A DNA stretch of 64,000 nt from Paraburkholderia eburnea (GCF_002917095.1 NZ_PQGA01000001.1:1-64000); one strand, 5' to 3'; shown: positions 1 through 8,656, counted from the stretch's first letter. Translations and numbers: made by a program. Notes: a model not told the origin generated them from the sequence alone.

Positions 1-246
1 TCACTTAAGAACCCGTCGCTCACTCAAAGCTGACAGGAATTTGAATCACTTCAAAAACCTGACTTACTTCTGTGTGAGACTCTTGATACTTTTGCCACTC
101 CCGACCAATCCCGAAGGATCCGTCAGGCCGCACCCGCATCAAGCGCCCACACTTATCGGCTGTAAATTTTTAAAGATCGAGTCGCGAATCCTGCCGGGCA
201 TTCCAACCATCCGGCGGCTTCTGCGTCGCTGCGTCTGCAGCAGAGA
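1..246 (-). promoter_or_regulatory. rRNA operon leader with boxA (16S gene lies left of the window)
   Basis: Read on the minus strand, this stretch has the character of a beta-proteobacterial 16S rRNA leader. A boxA antitermination element, TCGATCTTTAAAAAT, lies at 180-166 and closely matches the E. coli boxA TGCTCTTTAACAAT. It follows a strong promoter at 281-253 and runs off the left edge without any convincing coding frame. The 16S gene itself is not in the window, so this is an inference from promoter, boxA and general resemblance. The short plus-strand reading frame at 41-259 is not considered a gene. Confidence 0.75.
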
Positions 247-252
247 AACGAG

Positions 253-281
253 ATTATGAAGGCTCTTTTTCGTTTCGTCAA
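253..281 (-). promoter_or_regulatory. rrn P1-type sigma70 promoter
   Basis: On the minus strand a -35 TTGACG (281-276) and a -10 CATAAT (258-253) are separated by exactly 17 bp. An A-rich tract (AAAAAAG) just upstream could serve as an UP element. Transcription would start near 246 and read leftwards through the boxA leader. The strong hexamers, UP-like tract and boxA together suggest a ribosomal RNA operon promoter. Confidence 0.75.
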
Positions 282-569
282 CATCTTTTTTCAGGCTACT
301 GCTTGAAAGATGCCACCCGAACGACCCGCCGTTTCTCCCGGCAGGCTTCGCTGTCAGTACCGCAGGCAGCGAAGGAGCGGAATTCTAGTCACAGGGATGA
401 CACATGGCAAGTGTTTTCTCGACACGCCCCGCCCACGGCCTCCCCTCTTCATCCCGCGTTCTCGCGACACCGCGACACTCCTGCCGGCGCCCCCTCTGTA
501 GGCCAAACCGATGGCCTGCCCGGAACCGACTAGAATGTGATGTTCTCCGCATCCAAACTCACAAGATTT

Positions 570-1784
570 ATGCGCTCGCGAATCGCCAAACGCCTCCCCC
601 CTGACGCCGACAAACTTGTCGGCCTGTCCCTCGCCCTGTTTGCGTCGGGCAGTCGCACCGAAGACCGCTTCTGGGAGGCCAAGCTCGACACACTGCTCGC
701 GAAGGTCGTGCGCAACGGCAATCAGACTACGCTCGACGCCGCGCTCGATCATTTGCAGCAGAACCACCCGGATGCCTACGGCGCGCTGGCAGACATGGCC
801 GAGACCCATAGCGAGTCGTTCCTCGTCGAGCACGACGGCGTGCAACATGAAGCGCTCCTCGTTGCCGTCCCCGTGCTTGCCTGGACGCGTTACGTCATTC
901 CGTCGGGGCCGCTGAAGGCGGAAGCGTCGGACGCCCTGCGCACGCATCTGCAGGCGCATGTGCTGGCAAGCGGCTCGCGCGTCGCGATGGCGCCCTATCT
1001 CTATAGCATCGATCAACTGCCGCGCCATCACGTCGAGACCTGGCGTCTCGCGCAACAGCTCACGCAGGCCGCGCTCCATGGCACAGGCGCGAAGATCAGC
1101 GCGACCGAGCTGCCGGAGACGTCGCCCATTCTCGCCGATCCGCGCTTCCTGCTGGCCGTGGTGGCCGCGCCCGTCGGCACGCCGCTGTTCCGCTGGCAGG
1201 AAGAAGAGAACGGCACGCGCATCGAGCGCGGTCAGTGCCTCGAACAGTGGGCCACGCAAGGTGGCGCGAACCTCGCCGTCGTCATGCCGGGCTGCGAATT
1301 CGAGTGCCTGCTGCCGGACGCCTACTATTCGGCCTGCCGCGATGCCGACGAGCGCGTGCGACCGCACACGATCCGCACCGCCGTGCGCTATCTGCTCGAC
1401 ACGATCGGCGCGACGGCACAAGACCTGCGCGCCGTCGTCGCGGGCTTCGGCGAACGCCGCATCGACGAGTACCGCGTCGGCTTCACCAGGCGCGGCAGCA
1501 ACGACGTTCTCTACGGTGTCGTGTGGCCGCTTTATGGCCGCGAGAATGGCGACGCTGACATCGACGAGGAACCGTCCGAGGAAAATGTAGGAGGCGGTCC
1601 GATCGAGGAGATCGTCGCACTGCTGAAGGAATCGGGCATCACCGATATCCGCCGCCACGCCGGCCGCTTCGAGCCGGAGTACTGCGACGACTGCGGCGTG
1701 CCGCTCTATGCCGATCCCCTCGGTGAGATTGTTCATGCAGAGATGCCGGAAGATGCTGAGCCTGTTCAGCCACACTTCCACTAA
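570..1784 (+). CDS. DUF2863 family protein
   Basis: A 404-residue protein of the DUF2863 family, found mainly in Burkholderiales and of unknown function. It begins MRSRIAKRLPPDADKLVGL and ends with a short Cys-containing segment (YCDDCGVPLYAD). No signal peptide or membrane segment is apparent, so it is probably cytosolic. In-frame GTG (537) and ATG (540) codons exist upstream, but a -10-like TAGAAT occupies 531-536, so transcription probably starts near 543 and the ATG at 570 is preferred. It stands alone, between the rrn promoter, which reads away from it, and an intrinsic terminator at 1807-1835. Product class is fairly secure; function is unknown. Confidence 0.8.
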   Translation: MRSRIAKRLPPDADKLVGLSLALFASGSRTEDRFWEAKLDTLLAKVVRNGNQTTLDAALDHLQQNHPDAYGALADMAETHSESFLVEHDGVQHEALLVAVPVLAWTRYVIPSGPLKAEASDALRTHLQAHVLASGSRVAMAPYLYSIDQLPRHHVETWRLAQQLTQAALHGTGAKISATELPETSPILADPRFLLAVVAAPVGTPLFRWQEEENGTRIERGQCLEQWATQGGANLAVVMPGCEFECLLPDAYYSACRDADERVRPHTIRTAVRYLLDTIGATAQDLRAVVAGFGERRIDEYRVGFTRRGSNDVLYGVVWPLYGRENGDADIDEEPSEENVGGGPIEEIVALLKESGITDIRRHAGRFEPEYCDDCGVPLYADPLGEIVHAEMPEDAEPVQPHFH

Positions 1785-1806
1785 GCAACGCCGTGTTTTC
1801 CTACCG

Positions 1807-1835
1807 AGTCCCGCCTGAGTGCGGGACTTTTTTTT
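1807..1835 (+). terminator. Intrinsic terminator after the DUF2863 gene
   Basis: An 8-bp GC-rich stem (AGTCCCGC / GCGGGACT) with a 6-base loop is followed by a run of T residues ending at 1835. It closes the DUF2863 transcript. Confidence 0.85.
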
Positions 1836-1981
1836 GCCCTATGTCCTACGCCATCTGGACAGGCCGTCGGAAGCTTCTCTTTTTGTCATGATGATGCTGT
1901 TGGCCCGGTTTCAAAGCGGTGTGCACAAACACTGTCACACCCGATATTTCGAGAGGCCTGATACGAGAGGAGGGTATCCCC

Positions 1982-2932
1982 ATGCGGTTTGCAGTATTCA
2001 ATCCGGACGCCGAAAGGCGCGAAGGGCTCAAGGCGCTGTTACGACAAATCGACCGGCGCGCACGCTTTAACGACGCACCCGACTGGCGCAGCGCCGAACG
2101 CGCGATGCAGCGCTTCACGCCGGACCTGCTGGTCATCGACTGGCATGAGGGCATTCTGCCGGGCGAGTTGCGTCACTTCGCAAACCGGCATCGAACGCTG
2201 CCCATCGCCGTGCTCGTGGACCGCACCGAACCGCCTCATAGCGTGCGGGCCGTGCTCGACGAAGGCGCGCGCGGCATCATCCGGCGCACGACCGATTCAA
2301 TCCTCATCGTCAAGTTGCTGGAGTTGATTCTGCTAGGCGGAGATCATCTGCCCGCCGATATCTTTGGCCCGTCATGCTGTCCGCCCGGACCGTGGCCCGT
2401 GCCTCCGCGCCGCAACGCGAGAGGCAGCACCGCGCTGCGCAAGGGCAAGCCCAGGATCGACCTCTCGCCGCGCCAGGAGCAGATCCTGCGTTGCGTGCAT
2501 ATGGGCGGCACGAACAAGATGATCGCCCGCGCACTCGGCATCAGCGAGGGCACGGTCAAGGTCCATCTGGCGAGCATCTTCCAGCAACTCGGCGCCCCTA
2601 ACCGCGCCGCCGCCGTCGCGATCTACAACGGACTGCTGGCCAACCAGTTGCAGGTGCTACGCACACGTCGCGAAAGCGCGCCGAAACCCTCTTACGGCGA
2701 ACATGGCCAGGTGCCGTTACGCAAGCGCAGCAAAACGGCCTTTCGCTATCCGTTGCAGACAGACGACACCCTTGAAGCGCTACCGCTCGCCGCGGAGCCG
2801 GCCACGCCCTACAGGGCCGCCGCGCCGGACGCGCTTGAAGCGCCCGCACCGCTGGCCGGCTCGCCGTCGGAGGCGAGCGAAGAGCAGGACGCGTCGCCCG
2901 GATGCGCACACGTTTTGCCCTCCAACGAGTAA
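1982..2932 (+). CDS. LuxR-type response regulator with a degenerate receiver domain
   Basis: A 316-residue protein. Residues 1-115 have a receiver-like pattern with a possible phospho-acceptor Asp53 in LLVIDWHEG. The N-terminal acidic pair is reduced to NPD (7-9), and the conserved Lys near the end appears replaced by Arg (GIIRRT), so phosphorylation may be lost. Residues about 160-220 form a LuxR/FixJ helix-turn-helix (LSPRQEQILR, NKMIARALGISEGTVKVHL). The last ~90 residues are low-complexity Ala/Pro/Glu. The start is set by AGGAGGG upstream of ATG 1982. The stop is one base before the ATG of the next gene, a CbiM-like membrane protein, so the two are co-transcribed. Target genes are unknown. 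Confidence 0.8.
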   Translation: MRFAVFNPDAERREGLKALLRQIDRRARFNDAPDWRSAERAMQRFTPDLLVIDWHEGILPGELRHFANRHRTLPIAVLVDRTEPPHSVRAVLDEGARGIIRRTTDSILIVKLLELILLGGDHLPADIFGPSCCPPGPWPVPPRRNARGSTALRKGKPRIDLSPRQEQILRCVHMGGTNKMIARALGISEGTVKVHLASIFQQLGAPNRAAAVAIYNGLLANQLQVLRTRRESAPKPSYGEHGQVPLRKRSKTAFRYPLQTDDTLEALPLAAEPATPYRAAAPDALEAPAPLAGSPSEASEEQDASPGCAHVLPSNE

Positions 2933-2933
2933 T

Positions 2934-3617
2934 ATGAAGCACATGGGATTCCTATACACGCCGCTGCCGCTCTGGGTGATCGTCGTTGCATGGATTGCAT
3001 CGGCGGGACTGCTCGCGCTCGCGTTATGGAACAACCCCTTCAAGCGCCTGCAGGACGCAACGCTCCAGCATGTGTGGCTCGCCATCATCGTGGCCGTCGC
3101 CGTGCTGTGGGCGAGCAACGCGTGGCTCGAGGACGGCACCGTGCTGCATCTGCTTGGCGCCACCCTCGTCGTCACGCTGTTCGACTGGGGACTCGCACTC
3201 GTTGCCATGGCGGTCGTGGTGGCATTGGCCGCCGTGGTGTTCGACGCGCCCTGGGACGGCGTCGCCCTCACCTTCCTCGTATTCGGCGCGTTTCCAGTGG
3301 GCGTTTCGACGCTATTGCAGCGTGCCTGCATCGCGTGGCTGCCGCGCAATCTGTTCATGTTCATCGTCGGGCAGGGGTTCGTCTCGCCCGCCATTGCGGT
3401 GTCAGCGGCGGCGTATCTCGCGCTTGGCACTCACCTGACACTGAACAACGGTTCGATGCTCACCGTGCCGGCTGGTTATGCGTTTAGCGTATTCCTGCTC
3501 GCGTCTGGCGAAGCGTGGTTCACCGGCATGGCCACCGCCCTGATCGCCGTCTATCGCCCTGCCTGGGTCACCACCTACGACGTGCGGCGCTATCGCCTCG
3601 GCGGCCCGCGCGCCTGA
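2934..3617 (+). CDS. CbiM/COG3235-type integral membrane protein (ECF-like permease homolog)
   Basis: A 227-residue, very hydrophobic protein with about six predicted membrane helices, resembling proteins annotated as energy-coupling factor transporter permease (CbiM-like, COG3235). CbiM/NikM proteins take up Co or Ni using an N-terminal Met-His motif. Here the N-terminus is MKHMGF, with His at position 3, which would be an ATCUN-like arrangement if Met1 is kept. No ATPase (CbiO) or CbiQ partner is nearby. The start is one base after the stop of the regulator gene, consistent with translational coupling. Family assignment is moderate; substrate is unknown. Confidence 0.65.
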   Translation: MKHMGFLYTPLPLWVIVVAWIASAGLLALALWNNPFKRLQDATLQHVWLAIIVAVAVLWASNAWLEDGTVLHLLGATLVVTLFDWGLALVAMAVVVALAAVVFDAPWDGVALTFLVFGAFPVGVSTLLQRACIAWLPRNLFMFIVGQGFVSPAIAVSAAAYLALGTHLTLNNGSMLTVPAGYAFSVFLLASGEAWFTGMATALIAVYRPAWVTTYDVRRYRLGGPRA

Positions 3618-3888
3618 CTTCCTGGGTCGCGCTGAGTCGCACTGGGTAGCTGCGGCATTGCTGCACACATCATCCGACAGGTTCCTCGAACGCCGCGCCG
3701 TAAGCCTGCGCTAGAATGGCCCAGCGTCCCAACGCGCACGGCCTGACTGGTGCGGACTATCCGCCAGCCGCGCGCAAATCGACTGCCTCAGCCGTTCGTA
3801 CGAATTTATTTGTTGCGCGCCTGGAACTCATACCCGCGCCGCGGCATCTTACGGTGCCTGACGTCCCACCCTCATCAAGAACAATCAG

Positions 3889-4587
3889 ATGGACCGCAAC
3901 AACGCATCCCGCCAGTTGCTGACCGTATTCGGCCGACTGGCCGCCTGCGCCGCGAGCCTTGCGCTTCTGTGCTCGCTCCCGGCCCAGGCCGATCAGCTCG
4001 AACAGCAAAACGATCTCATCAACACCTACGTCACGCAAATGCATGCCGATCCGCTTGTCGCCAGTTGCGCGGCACACGGCAAGTTCATTGCCAGCACGTC
4101 GACCGTGCTCGATCACGTCGAGTTTCCACCCAGCTCCTTCGACAGCGCGCACGCCACCGTGACGCCCTGGAACGATTCGTTCGACGAAGGCAAGCAGCGT
4201 GTGAAGGTCGATACGATCGTGACCGTCGATGGCGTCGGCGTGCCGCAGGACAGCAGCCACGAACCCTACGACCTCAAGTTCCGCTGCGGCTATGTGGGCC
4301 AGCAGATCCTCGCGTTCAGCTGGAACGATCCTGTGCCGCCGTCGCGCGCGCATAGTGAAAGCAGCGCCGCTGCGGGCGGCACGTCCGCGCATGTGAGCGG
4401 CAGACACAGCGGCAAATCGAAGAAAGCCATCGGCAAGGGCAAGAGCAAGGGCTCGAAGAAAGCGACTTCGGGCAAGTCGAGCCACAAGTCGTCCGCGACG
4501 TCCAAGAGCAGCACGAAGACCTCGTCGAAATCGTCGAAGTCCACTCCGAAGAAAACGTCCGCAAAAAAGAAGTCGACGGCGCACTGA
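3889..4587 (+). CDS. Secreted protein with histone-H1-like Lys/Ser-rich tail
   Basis: A 232-residue protein with a Sec signal peptide (hydrophobic AACAASLALLCSLPAQA, cleavage near residue 34). A domain of about 110 residues follows, with two cysteines (SCAAHGKF and FRCGYVG) that could form a disulfide. From about residue 155 to the end it is almost only Lys, Ser, Thr, Ala and Gly, like a histone H1 tail. Such proteins may be annotated BspC domain-containing in Burkholderia; I could not verify that. The tail suggests binding to an anionic polymer in the periplasm or outside the cell (LPS, eDNA, peptidoglycan), which is inference. A -10-like TAGAAT lies at 3712-3717, about 170 bp upstream. It stands alone and ends at a bidirectional terminator. 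Confidence 0.7.
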   Translation: MDRNNASRQLLTVFGRLAACAASLALLCSLPAQADQLEQQNDLINTYVTQMHADPLVASCAAHGKFIASTSTVLDHVEFPPSSFDSAHATVTPWNDSFDEGKQRVKVDTIVTVDGVGVPQDSSHEPYDLKFRCGYVGQQILAFSWNDPVPPSRAHSESSAAAGGTSAHVSGRHSGKSKKAIGKGKSKGSKKATSGKSSHKSSATSKSSTKTSSKSSKSTPKKTSAKKKSTAH

Positions 4588-4642
4588 TCTCGCGCGCTTC
4601 GCCCTGAAGCGCACGCGGTCAAAGGCGCGCCAGAAAACAAGA

Positions 4643-4676
4643 AGGGGGAAGCGGCTCACACCGCTTCCCCCTTTTT
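4643..4676. terminator. Bidirectional intrinsic terminator
   Basis: A 12-bp stem (AGGGGGAAGCGG / CCGCTTCCCCCT) with a 6-base loop is followed by TTTT on the plus strand. It separates the convergent secreted-protein gene (+) and carboxypeptidase gene (-). Confidence 0.85.
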
Positions 4677-4701
4677 CACAGGGTCACGCCCGCTACGCTA
4701 T

Positions 4702-5865
4702 TCAGGCGAACGTTTCGACGTGATGCAGGATAGCCTGCAGCATCGCGGCGCCGAGCGCGGCACTGCGCTCGCCATTCCAGCCCACACGTTCGTCGGGCAG
4801 ATTCGCATTGTCCTTGAACGGCATTTCCAGCGTGAGCGACAGGCAACCGTACTTGTGACCGATGTACTTCGACGCGAGCTTCAGCGCATCTTCGCGATAG
4901 CGGCTTGCTTCGTAGCCATGCTTGTCCTGGAAATCCGGGCTCGCGATCTTGAACGCCTCGATGAACGCGGCCTGTTCCTTGCGCTGCTGCTCGGTAAAGC
5001 CCGGCAGCATTTCCGAGCCGGCCACGAACACGTACGGCAGCGTTTCATCGCCGTGAATGTCGAAGAACAGATCGCAGCCGGTGTCCTCGATTGCTTCGCG
5101 CACCAGCAGCACTTCGGGGCTGCGTTGCGCGTCCGGCTCCAGCCATTCGCGGTTTAGGTTCGCGCCTGCCGCATTGGTGCGCAGGTTGCCGTGGCGGCTG
5201 CCGTCCGGGTTCATGTTCGGCACGATGTGGAACACCGCATGGTCGAAGATCTTGCGCGCGACCGGGTCGCCCGCCCAGTCGCCCATGCCCGCGAGACGCT
5301 TCACCAGCCCTTCGACGAACCACTCGGCCATCGTTTCGCCCGGATGCTGGCGCGCGATGATCCATACCGTCTTCTTGGGCTTGCCTGCGGGCGTGTCGTC
5401 GCCCGGCGTCGCCAGCGTGAGCAGCGACATCGGCCGGCCTTCGACGGTCTGGCCGAGTTCGGTGAGCATCGCGTGCGGCAGTTGCTGCATCGTGCCGATG
5501 AATTCGGAATGGCGCTCTTCGCCGTACGGCTCGAAATAGGCGTAATAGATGCTGTCGAAATCGGGCGTGTGATCGATCGTCAGCACCTTGCCGTCGTACG
5601 AGGTCGGCACGCGGAACCAGTTCACGCGGTCGTAGCTCGCGACCGCCTCATAGTTACGCCAGCCTTCGGGGAACGCGCACTGCGCAGCGTTCTCGAACGT
5701 CATCACGCAGCGTTCGCCGCGCACGCCCGAGATGCGGAAGTAGAACCACTGCGCGAATTCCGACTGGTTATCGGGGCGCACGCGCAGGCGGATCTTCTCG
5801 GCCTCTTCGCACGACAGCACTTCGATCGCACCCGCGTCGAACTGGCTGGAAATGGAAATCGTCAT
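4702..5865 (-). CDS. M14-type cytosolic zinc carboxypeptidase (CCP-like)
   Basis: A 387-residue protein of the M14 metallocarboxypeptidase family, related to eukaryotic cytosolic carboxypeptidases (CCP/Nna1) that remove C-terminal residues such as glutamate. Residues ~1-125 form the N-terminal beta domain typical of CCPs. The catalytic domain shows the zinc ligands H174 and E177 (RQHPGE) and H271 (FDIHGDE), the substrate-binding stretch LRTNAAGANLNREW (228-241) and the catalytic base E347 (SLTLEMPF). There is no signal peptide, so it acts in the cytoplasm. It stands alone upstream of a shared terminator. Natural substrates of the bacterial members are poorly defined. Confidence 0.88.
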   Translation of the reverse strand: MTISISSQFDAGAIEVLSCEEAEKIRLRVRPDNQSEFAQWFYFRISGVRGERCVMTFENAAQCAFPEGWRNYEAVASYDRVNWFRVPTSYDGKVLTIDHTPDFDSIYYAYFEPYGEERHSEFIGTMQQLPHAMLTELGQTVEGRPMSLLTLATPGDDTPAGKPKKTVWIIARQHPGETMAEWFVEGLVKRLAGMGDWAGDPVARKIFDHAVFHIVPNMNPDGSRHGNLRTNAAGANLNREWLEPDAQRSPEVLLVREAIEDTGCDLFFDIHGDETLPYVFVAGSEMLPGFTEQQRKEQAAFIEAFKIASPDFQDKHGYEASRYREDALKLASKYIGHKYGCLSLTLEMPFKDNANLPDERVGWNGERSAALGAAMLQAILHHVETFA

Positions 5866-5924
5866 GACTTTTCCTTCGCTGGGTCAGCAATCAGGAGGGT
5901 TTGGTCGAGTCGCTCAATGAGCGC

Positions 5925-6707
5925 TCAGTCGGCAATGCGCCGGCGGAATACATAAGTGGAATCGTTCGATGCGTCGGCATCGAACGCGTAGCCTTCGACA
6001 TCGAAGGCCTTGAGCGCTTCGGGCTCGGCGATGCGGTTCTCGACTGCATAGCGCGCCATCAGGCCGCGCGCGCGCTTCGCGTGGAAGCTGATGATCTTGT
6101 AGCGGCCGCCCTTCCAGTCCTCGAAGACCGGTGTGACGATGGGCGCGTCGAGCTTCTTCGGCTTGACGGCCTTGAAGTACTCGGTGGACGCGCAGTTGAT
6201 GAGCACGCGCGCGCCCCGGTTGTTGCGCTCCAGCTGCGCGTTGAGCGCGTGCGTGATGCGCTCGCCCCAGAACGCGTAAAGATCCTTGCCGCGCGAATTC
6301 TCGAAACGCGTGCCCATTTCCAGTCGATAAGGCTGCAGCAGGTCGAGCGGACGCAGCACGCCATAGAGCCCCGAAAGCACCCGCACATGGTTCTGCGCGT
6401 AGTCGAGATCGTCATGCGAGAGCGAGCGGGCGTCGAACCCTTCGTAGACATCGCCGTTGAAGGCCAGCACGGCCTGCTTGGCGTTGTCGCGGCTGAATCT
6501 GGTCGACCAGTCGGCGTAGCGCTGGAAATTCAGCCGCGCGAGCGGGTCCGAAATGCTCATGAGCGTGCCGATCTGCTGCGGCGACAGGCGGCGCAGGCCG
6601 TCGATCAGTTCGGCGGCATCGTCGACGAAATCGGGGATGGTGTGGGCGTCGATGTGCGCCGGCGTGTCATAGTCGAGCGATTTGGCCGGCGACAGAACGA
6701 TTATCAT
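5925..6707 (-). CDS. yaaA: Peroxide stress protein YaaA (DUF328)
   Basis: A 260-residue YaaA/DUF328 protein starting [16 protein letters not shown], full length for the family. In E. coli YaaA is induced by OxyR and limits damage from H2O2 by lowering free intracellular iron; structural work on the family points to DNA binding. It is cytosolic. It is divergent from the PIN-domain gene, and a -10-like TACAAT on the minus strand at 6760-6755 probably drives it with a short leader. No OxyR site was recognised by eye. Confidence 0.92.
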   Translation of the reverse strand: MIIVLSPAKSLDYDTPAHIDAHTIPDFVDDAAELIDGLRRLSPQQIGTLMSISDPLARLNFQRYADWSTRFSRDNAKQAVLAFNGDVYEGFDARSLSHDDLDYAQNHVRVLSGLYGVLRPLDLLQPYRLEMGTRFENSRGKDLYAFWGERITHALNAQLERNNRGARVLINCASTEYFKAVKPKKLDAPIVTPVFEDWKGGRYKIISFHAKRARGLMARYAVENRIAEPEALKAFDVEGYAFDADASNDSTYVFRRRIAD

Positions 6708-6754
6708 AGAGGCTTGCAGGCACCCAGGTGCCGATGTTCAAAGGCGAAAGCCCG

Positions 6755-6760
6755 ATTGTA
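6755..6760 (-). promoter_or_regulatory. Probable -10 element of yaaA
   Basis: The minus-strand TACAAT lies 48 bp upstream of the yaaA ATG. No good -35 hexamer is seen at 17 bp, so only the -10 is called. It also lies 13 bp before the chosen start of the divergent PIN gene. Confidence 0.4.
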
Positions 6761-6772
6761 GCGAATTCACGA

Positions 6773-7273
6773 ATGACCGGTTTCACGCCTCTTGACCCCG
6801 CACCGCCCCAGACCGATGCCGCACCGCTGACCGTGGTGCTCGATTCCAACGTCTGGCTCGACATCCTCGTCTTCGACGACCCGCATACGCGGGCGATCCG
6901 CACCGCGCTCGAGGGCGGCGCGCTGGCCGCGCTGATCGACACGCGTTGTCAGGGCGAACTGGCTTACGTGCTCGACTATCCGCAGTTCCAGGGGCGCGGC
7001 ACCGACAAGGCGGGCGCGCTCGCCATGCTGGCCACGCTGGTGCGCCAGATCGAGACGCCCGAATTGCCCGCCGACGCGCGCGCGCTGCCGCAATGCCGCG
7101 ACCGCGACGACCAGAAGTTTCTGGAACTGGCGCGCGCGAGCGGCGCGGCGTGGCTCGTCTCGAAGGACCGCGCCGTGCTCAAGATGGCAAAGCGCATTGC
7201 GCGCGACTTCGGCTTTCGCATCGGCACGCCCGATACCTTCGTGGCCGAATGCGGGCTGGCCGCCGCGCCCTGA
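6773..7273 (+). CDS. PIN-domain protein (putative toxin-family ribonuclease)
   Basis: A PIN-fold protein of 166 residues from the ATG at 6773; an upstream in-frame codon at 6728 would add 15 residues. Acidic residues typical of the PIN metal site are visible: VVLDSNVWLDIL near the N-terminus and CRDRDDQKFLELA plus LVSKDRAVL towards the C-terminus. The family includes VapC-like and COG1569 nucleases that cut RNA with Mg2+. There is no small antitoxin gene next to it: the neighbours are divergent yaaA and a downstream aminotransferase. It is therefore either an orphan toxin or, more likely, a housekeeping nuclease of unknown substrate. Confidence 0.8.
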   Translation: MTGFTPLDPAPPQTDAAPLTVVLDSNVWLDILVFDDPHTRAIRTALEGGALAALIDTRCQGELAYVLDYPQFQGRGTDKAGALAMLATLVRQIETPELPADARALPQCRDRDDQKFLELARASGAAWLVSKDRAVLKMAKRIARDFGFRIGTPDTFVAECGLAAAP

Positions 7274-7370
7274 AGGGTACTGAATCGCAGTGAAGCGCGC
7301 ACTGAAGCGACGCGCGCGCCCCTGCCCTACAATCAACCTTCCCGTCCCTCCGTCTTCTACCGTCCGCGCC

Positions 7371-8573
7371 ATGAACGCACCGCATCCTTCGCAAGATTCG
7401 ACGCAAACTTCGCCGCAAAACCTGCTCACACCCTCTTTTCCATCGCGCCTGCCCAATGTCGGCACGACGATCTTCACGGTGATGAGCGCGCTAGCCGCCG
7501 AAAAAGGCGCGGTGAACCTGGGCCAGGGCTTCCCCGACTTCGGCTGCGACGAGCGCATTGTCGATGCGGTCGCGCAGGCCATGCGTGACGGTCACAACCA
7601 GTATCCGCCGATGGCGGGCGTGGCCGCGCTGCGCGAAGCGATCTCCGACAAGATCGCGAGCGTCTATGGTCGCCGCTACGACGCCGCCAGCGAGATCACG
7701 GTGACGGCGGGCGCCACCCAGGCGCTGCTCACGGCGATCCTCGCGACCGTGCATCCCGGTGACGAAGTGATCGTGGTCGAGCCGACCTACGACAGCTACT
7801 TGCCGTCGATCGAGCTCGCGGGCGGCAAGCCCGTGTTCGTGACGCTCGAAGCGCCCGACTACGCGATCCCGTTCGACCGCCTCGCGGCGGCGATCACGCC
7901 GAAAACGCGCCTGATCCTCATCAACACGCCGCACAACCCGACCGGCACGGTCTGGCGCGCCGAGGACATGAGGAAACTCGAAGAAATCGTGCGCGGCACC
8001 CACGTGCTGATCCTCTCCGACGAGGTCTACGAGCACATGGTCTACGACGGCCAGCCGCACGAGAGCGTCGCGCGCTATCCGGAACTGGCCGCGCGCAGCT
8101 TCATCGTGTCGAGCTTCGGCAAGACCTATCACGTCACGGGCTGGAAAGTGGGCTATGTCGCGGCGCCCGCCGCGCTCACGGCGGAATTCCGCAAGGTGCA
8201 TCAGTTCAACGTGTTCACGGTGAACACGCCGATGCAGGTCGGCCTCGCGCACTATCTGCGCGATCCGCAGCCGTATCTGGAACTACCGGCGTTCTATCAG
8301 AAGAAGCGCGACTTCTTCCGCGCGGGCCTGGCCAACTCGCGCTTCAAGCTGCTGCCCTGCGAGGGCACCTACTTCCAGTGCGTCGATTATTCGGCGATCA
8401 GCGACTTGCCGGAGGCCGAGTTCTCGAAGTGGCTCACGGCTGAAATCGGCGTGGCGGCAATTCCGGTGTCGGCGTTCTATCACGAAGCGCATGAATCGGG
8501 CGTCGTGCGCTTTTGCTTCGCGAAGCAGGAAAGCACGCTCGCCAGCGCACTCGAACGCCTCGCGCGCCTCTGA
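7371..8573 (+). CDS. Class I/II PLP aminotransferase (YbdL-like, probably methionine aminotransferase)
   Basis: A 400-residue fold-type I aminotransferase. Visible elements are the N-terminal NLGQGFPDFG (49-58), the PLP-phosphate and ring contacts NTPHNPTGT (185-193) and SDEVYEH (216-222), the Schiff-base Lys251 in SSFGKTYHVTGWKVGY, and a C-terminal VRFCF substrate-carboxylate Arg. This pattern matches YbdL-type methionine/kynurenine aminotransferases, which convert the amino acid to its 2-oxoacid in the cytosol. ATG 7371 is chosen because a -10-like TACAAT at 7328-7333 lies just upstream and the N-terminus then fits the family. It ends close to the convergent GST gene. Confidence 0.87.
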   Translation: MNAPHPSQDSTQTSPQNLLTPSFPSRLPNVGTTIFTVMSALAAEKGAVNLGQGFPDFGCDERIVDAVAQAMRDGHNQYPPMAGVAALREAISDKIASVYGRRYDAASEITVTAGATQALLTAILATVHPGDEVIVVEPTYDSYLPSIELAGGKPVFVTLEAPDYAIPFDRLAAAITPKTRLILINTPHNPTGTVWRAEDMRKLEEIVRGTHVLILSDEVYEHMVYDGQPHESVARYPELAARSFIVSSFGKTYHVTGWKVGYVAAPAALTAEFRKVHQFNVFTVNTPMQVGLAHYLRDPQPYLELPAFYQKKRDFFRAGLANSRFKLLPCEGTYFQCVDYSAISDLPEAEFSKWLTAEIGVAAIPVSAFYHEAHESGVVRFCFAKQESTLASALERLARL

Positions 8574-8656
8574 CGCGCACGCGACGCCAAGCCCGCGCGA
8601 TGCGACCGCAAACGACCTGTCGTTGCGGCGCATCGCCCGAAGCGTCGATCATCGCC

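Noticed and set aside
354-1781. A minus-strand reading frame covering the DUF2863 gene
   Set aside because: It overlaps the DUF2863 gene entirely, has Arg/Ala-rich noise composition and no RBS or domain.
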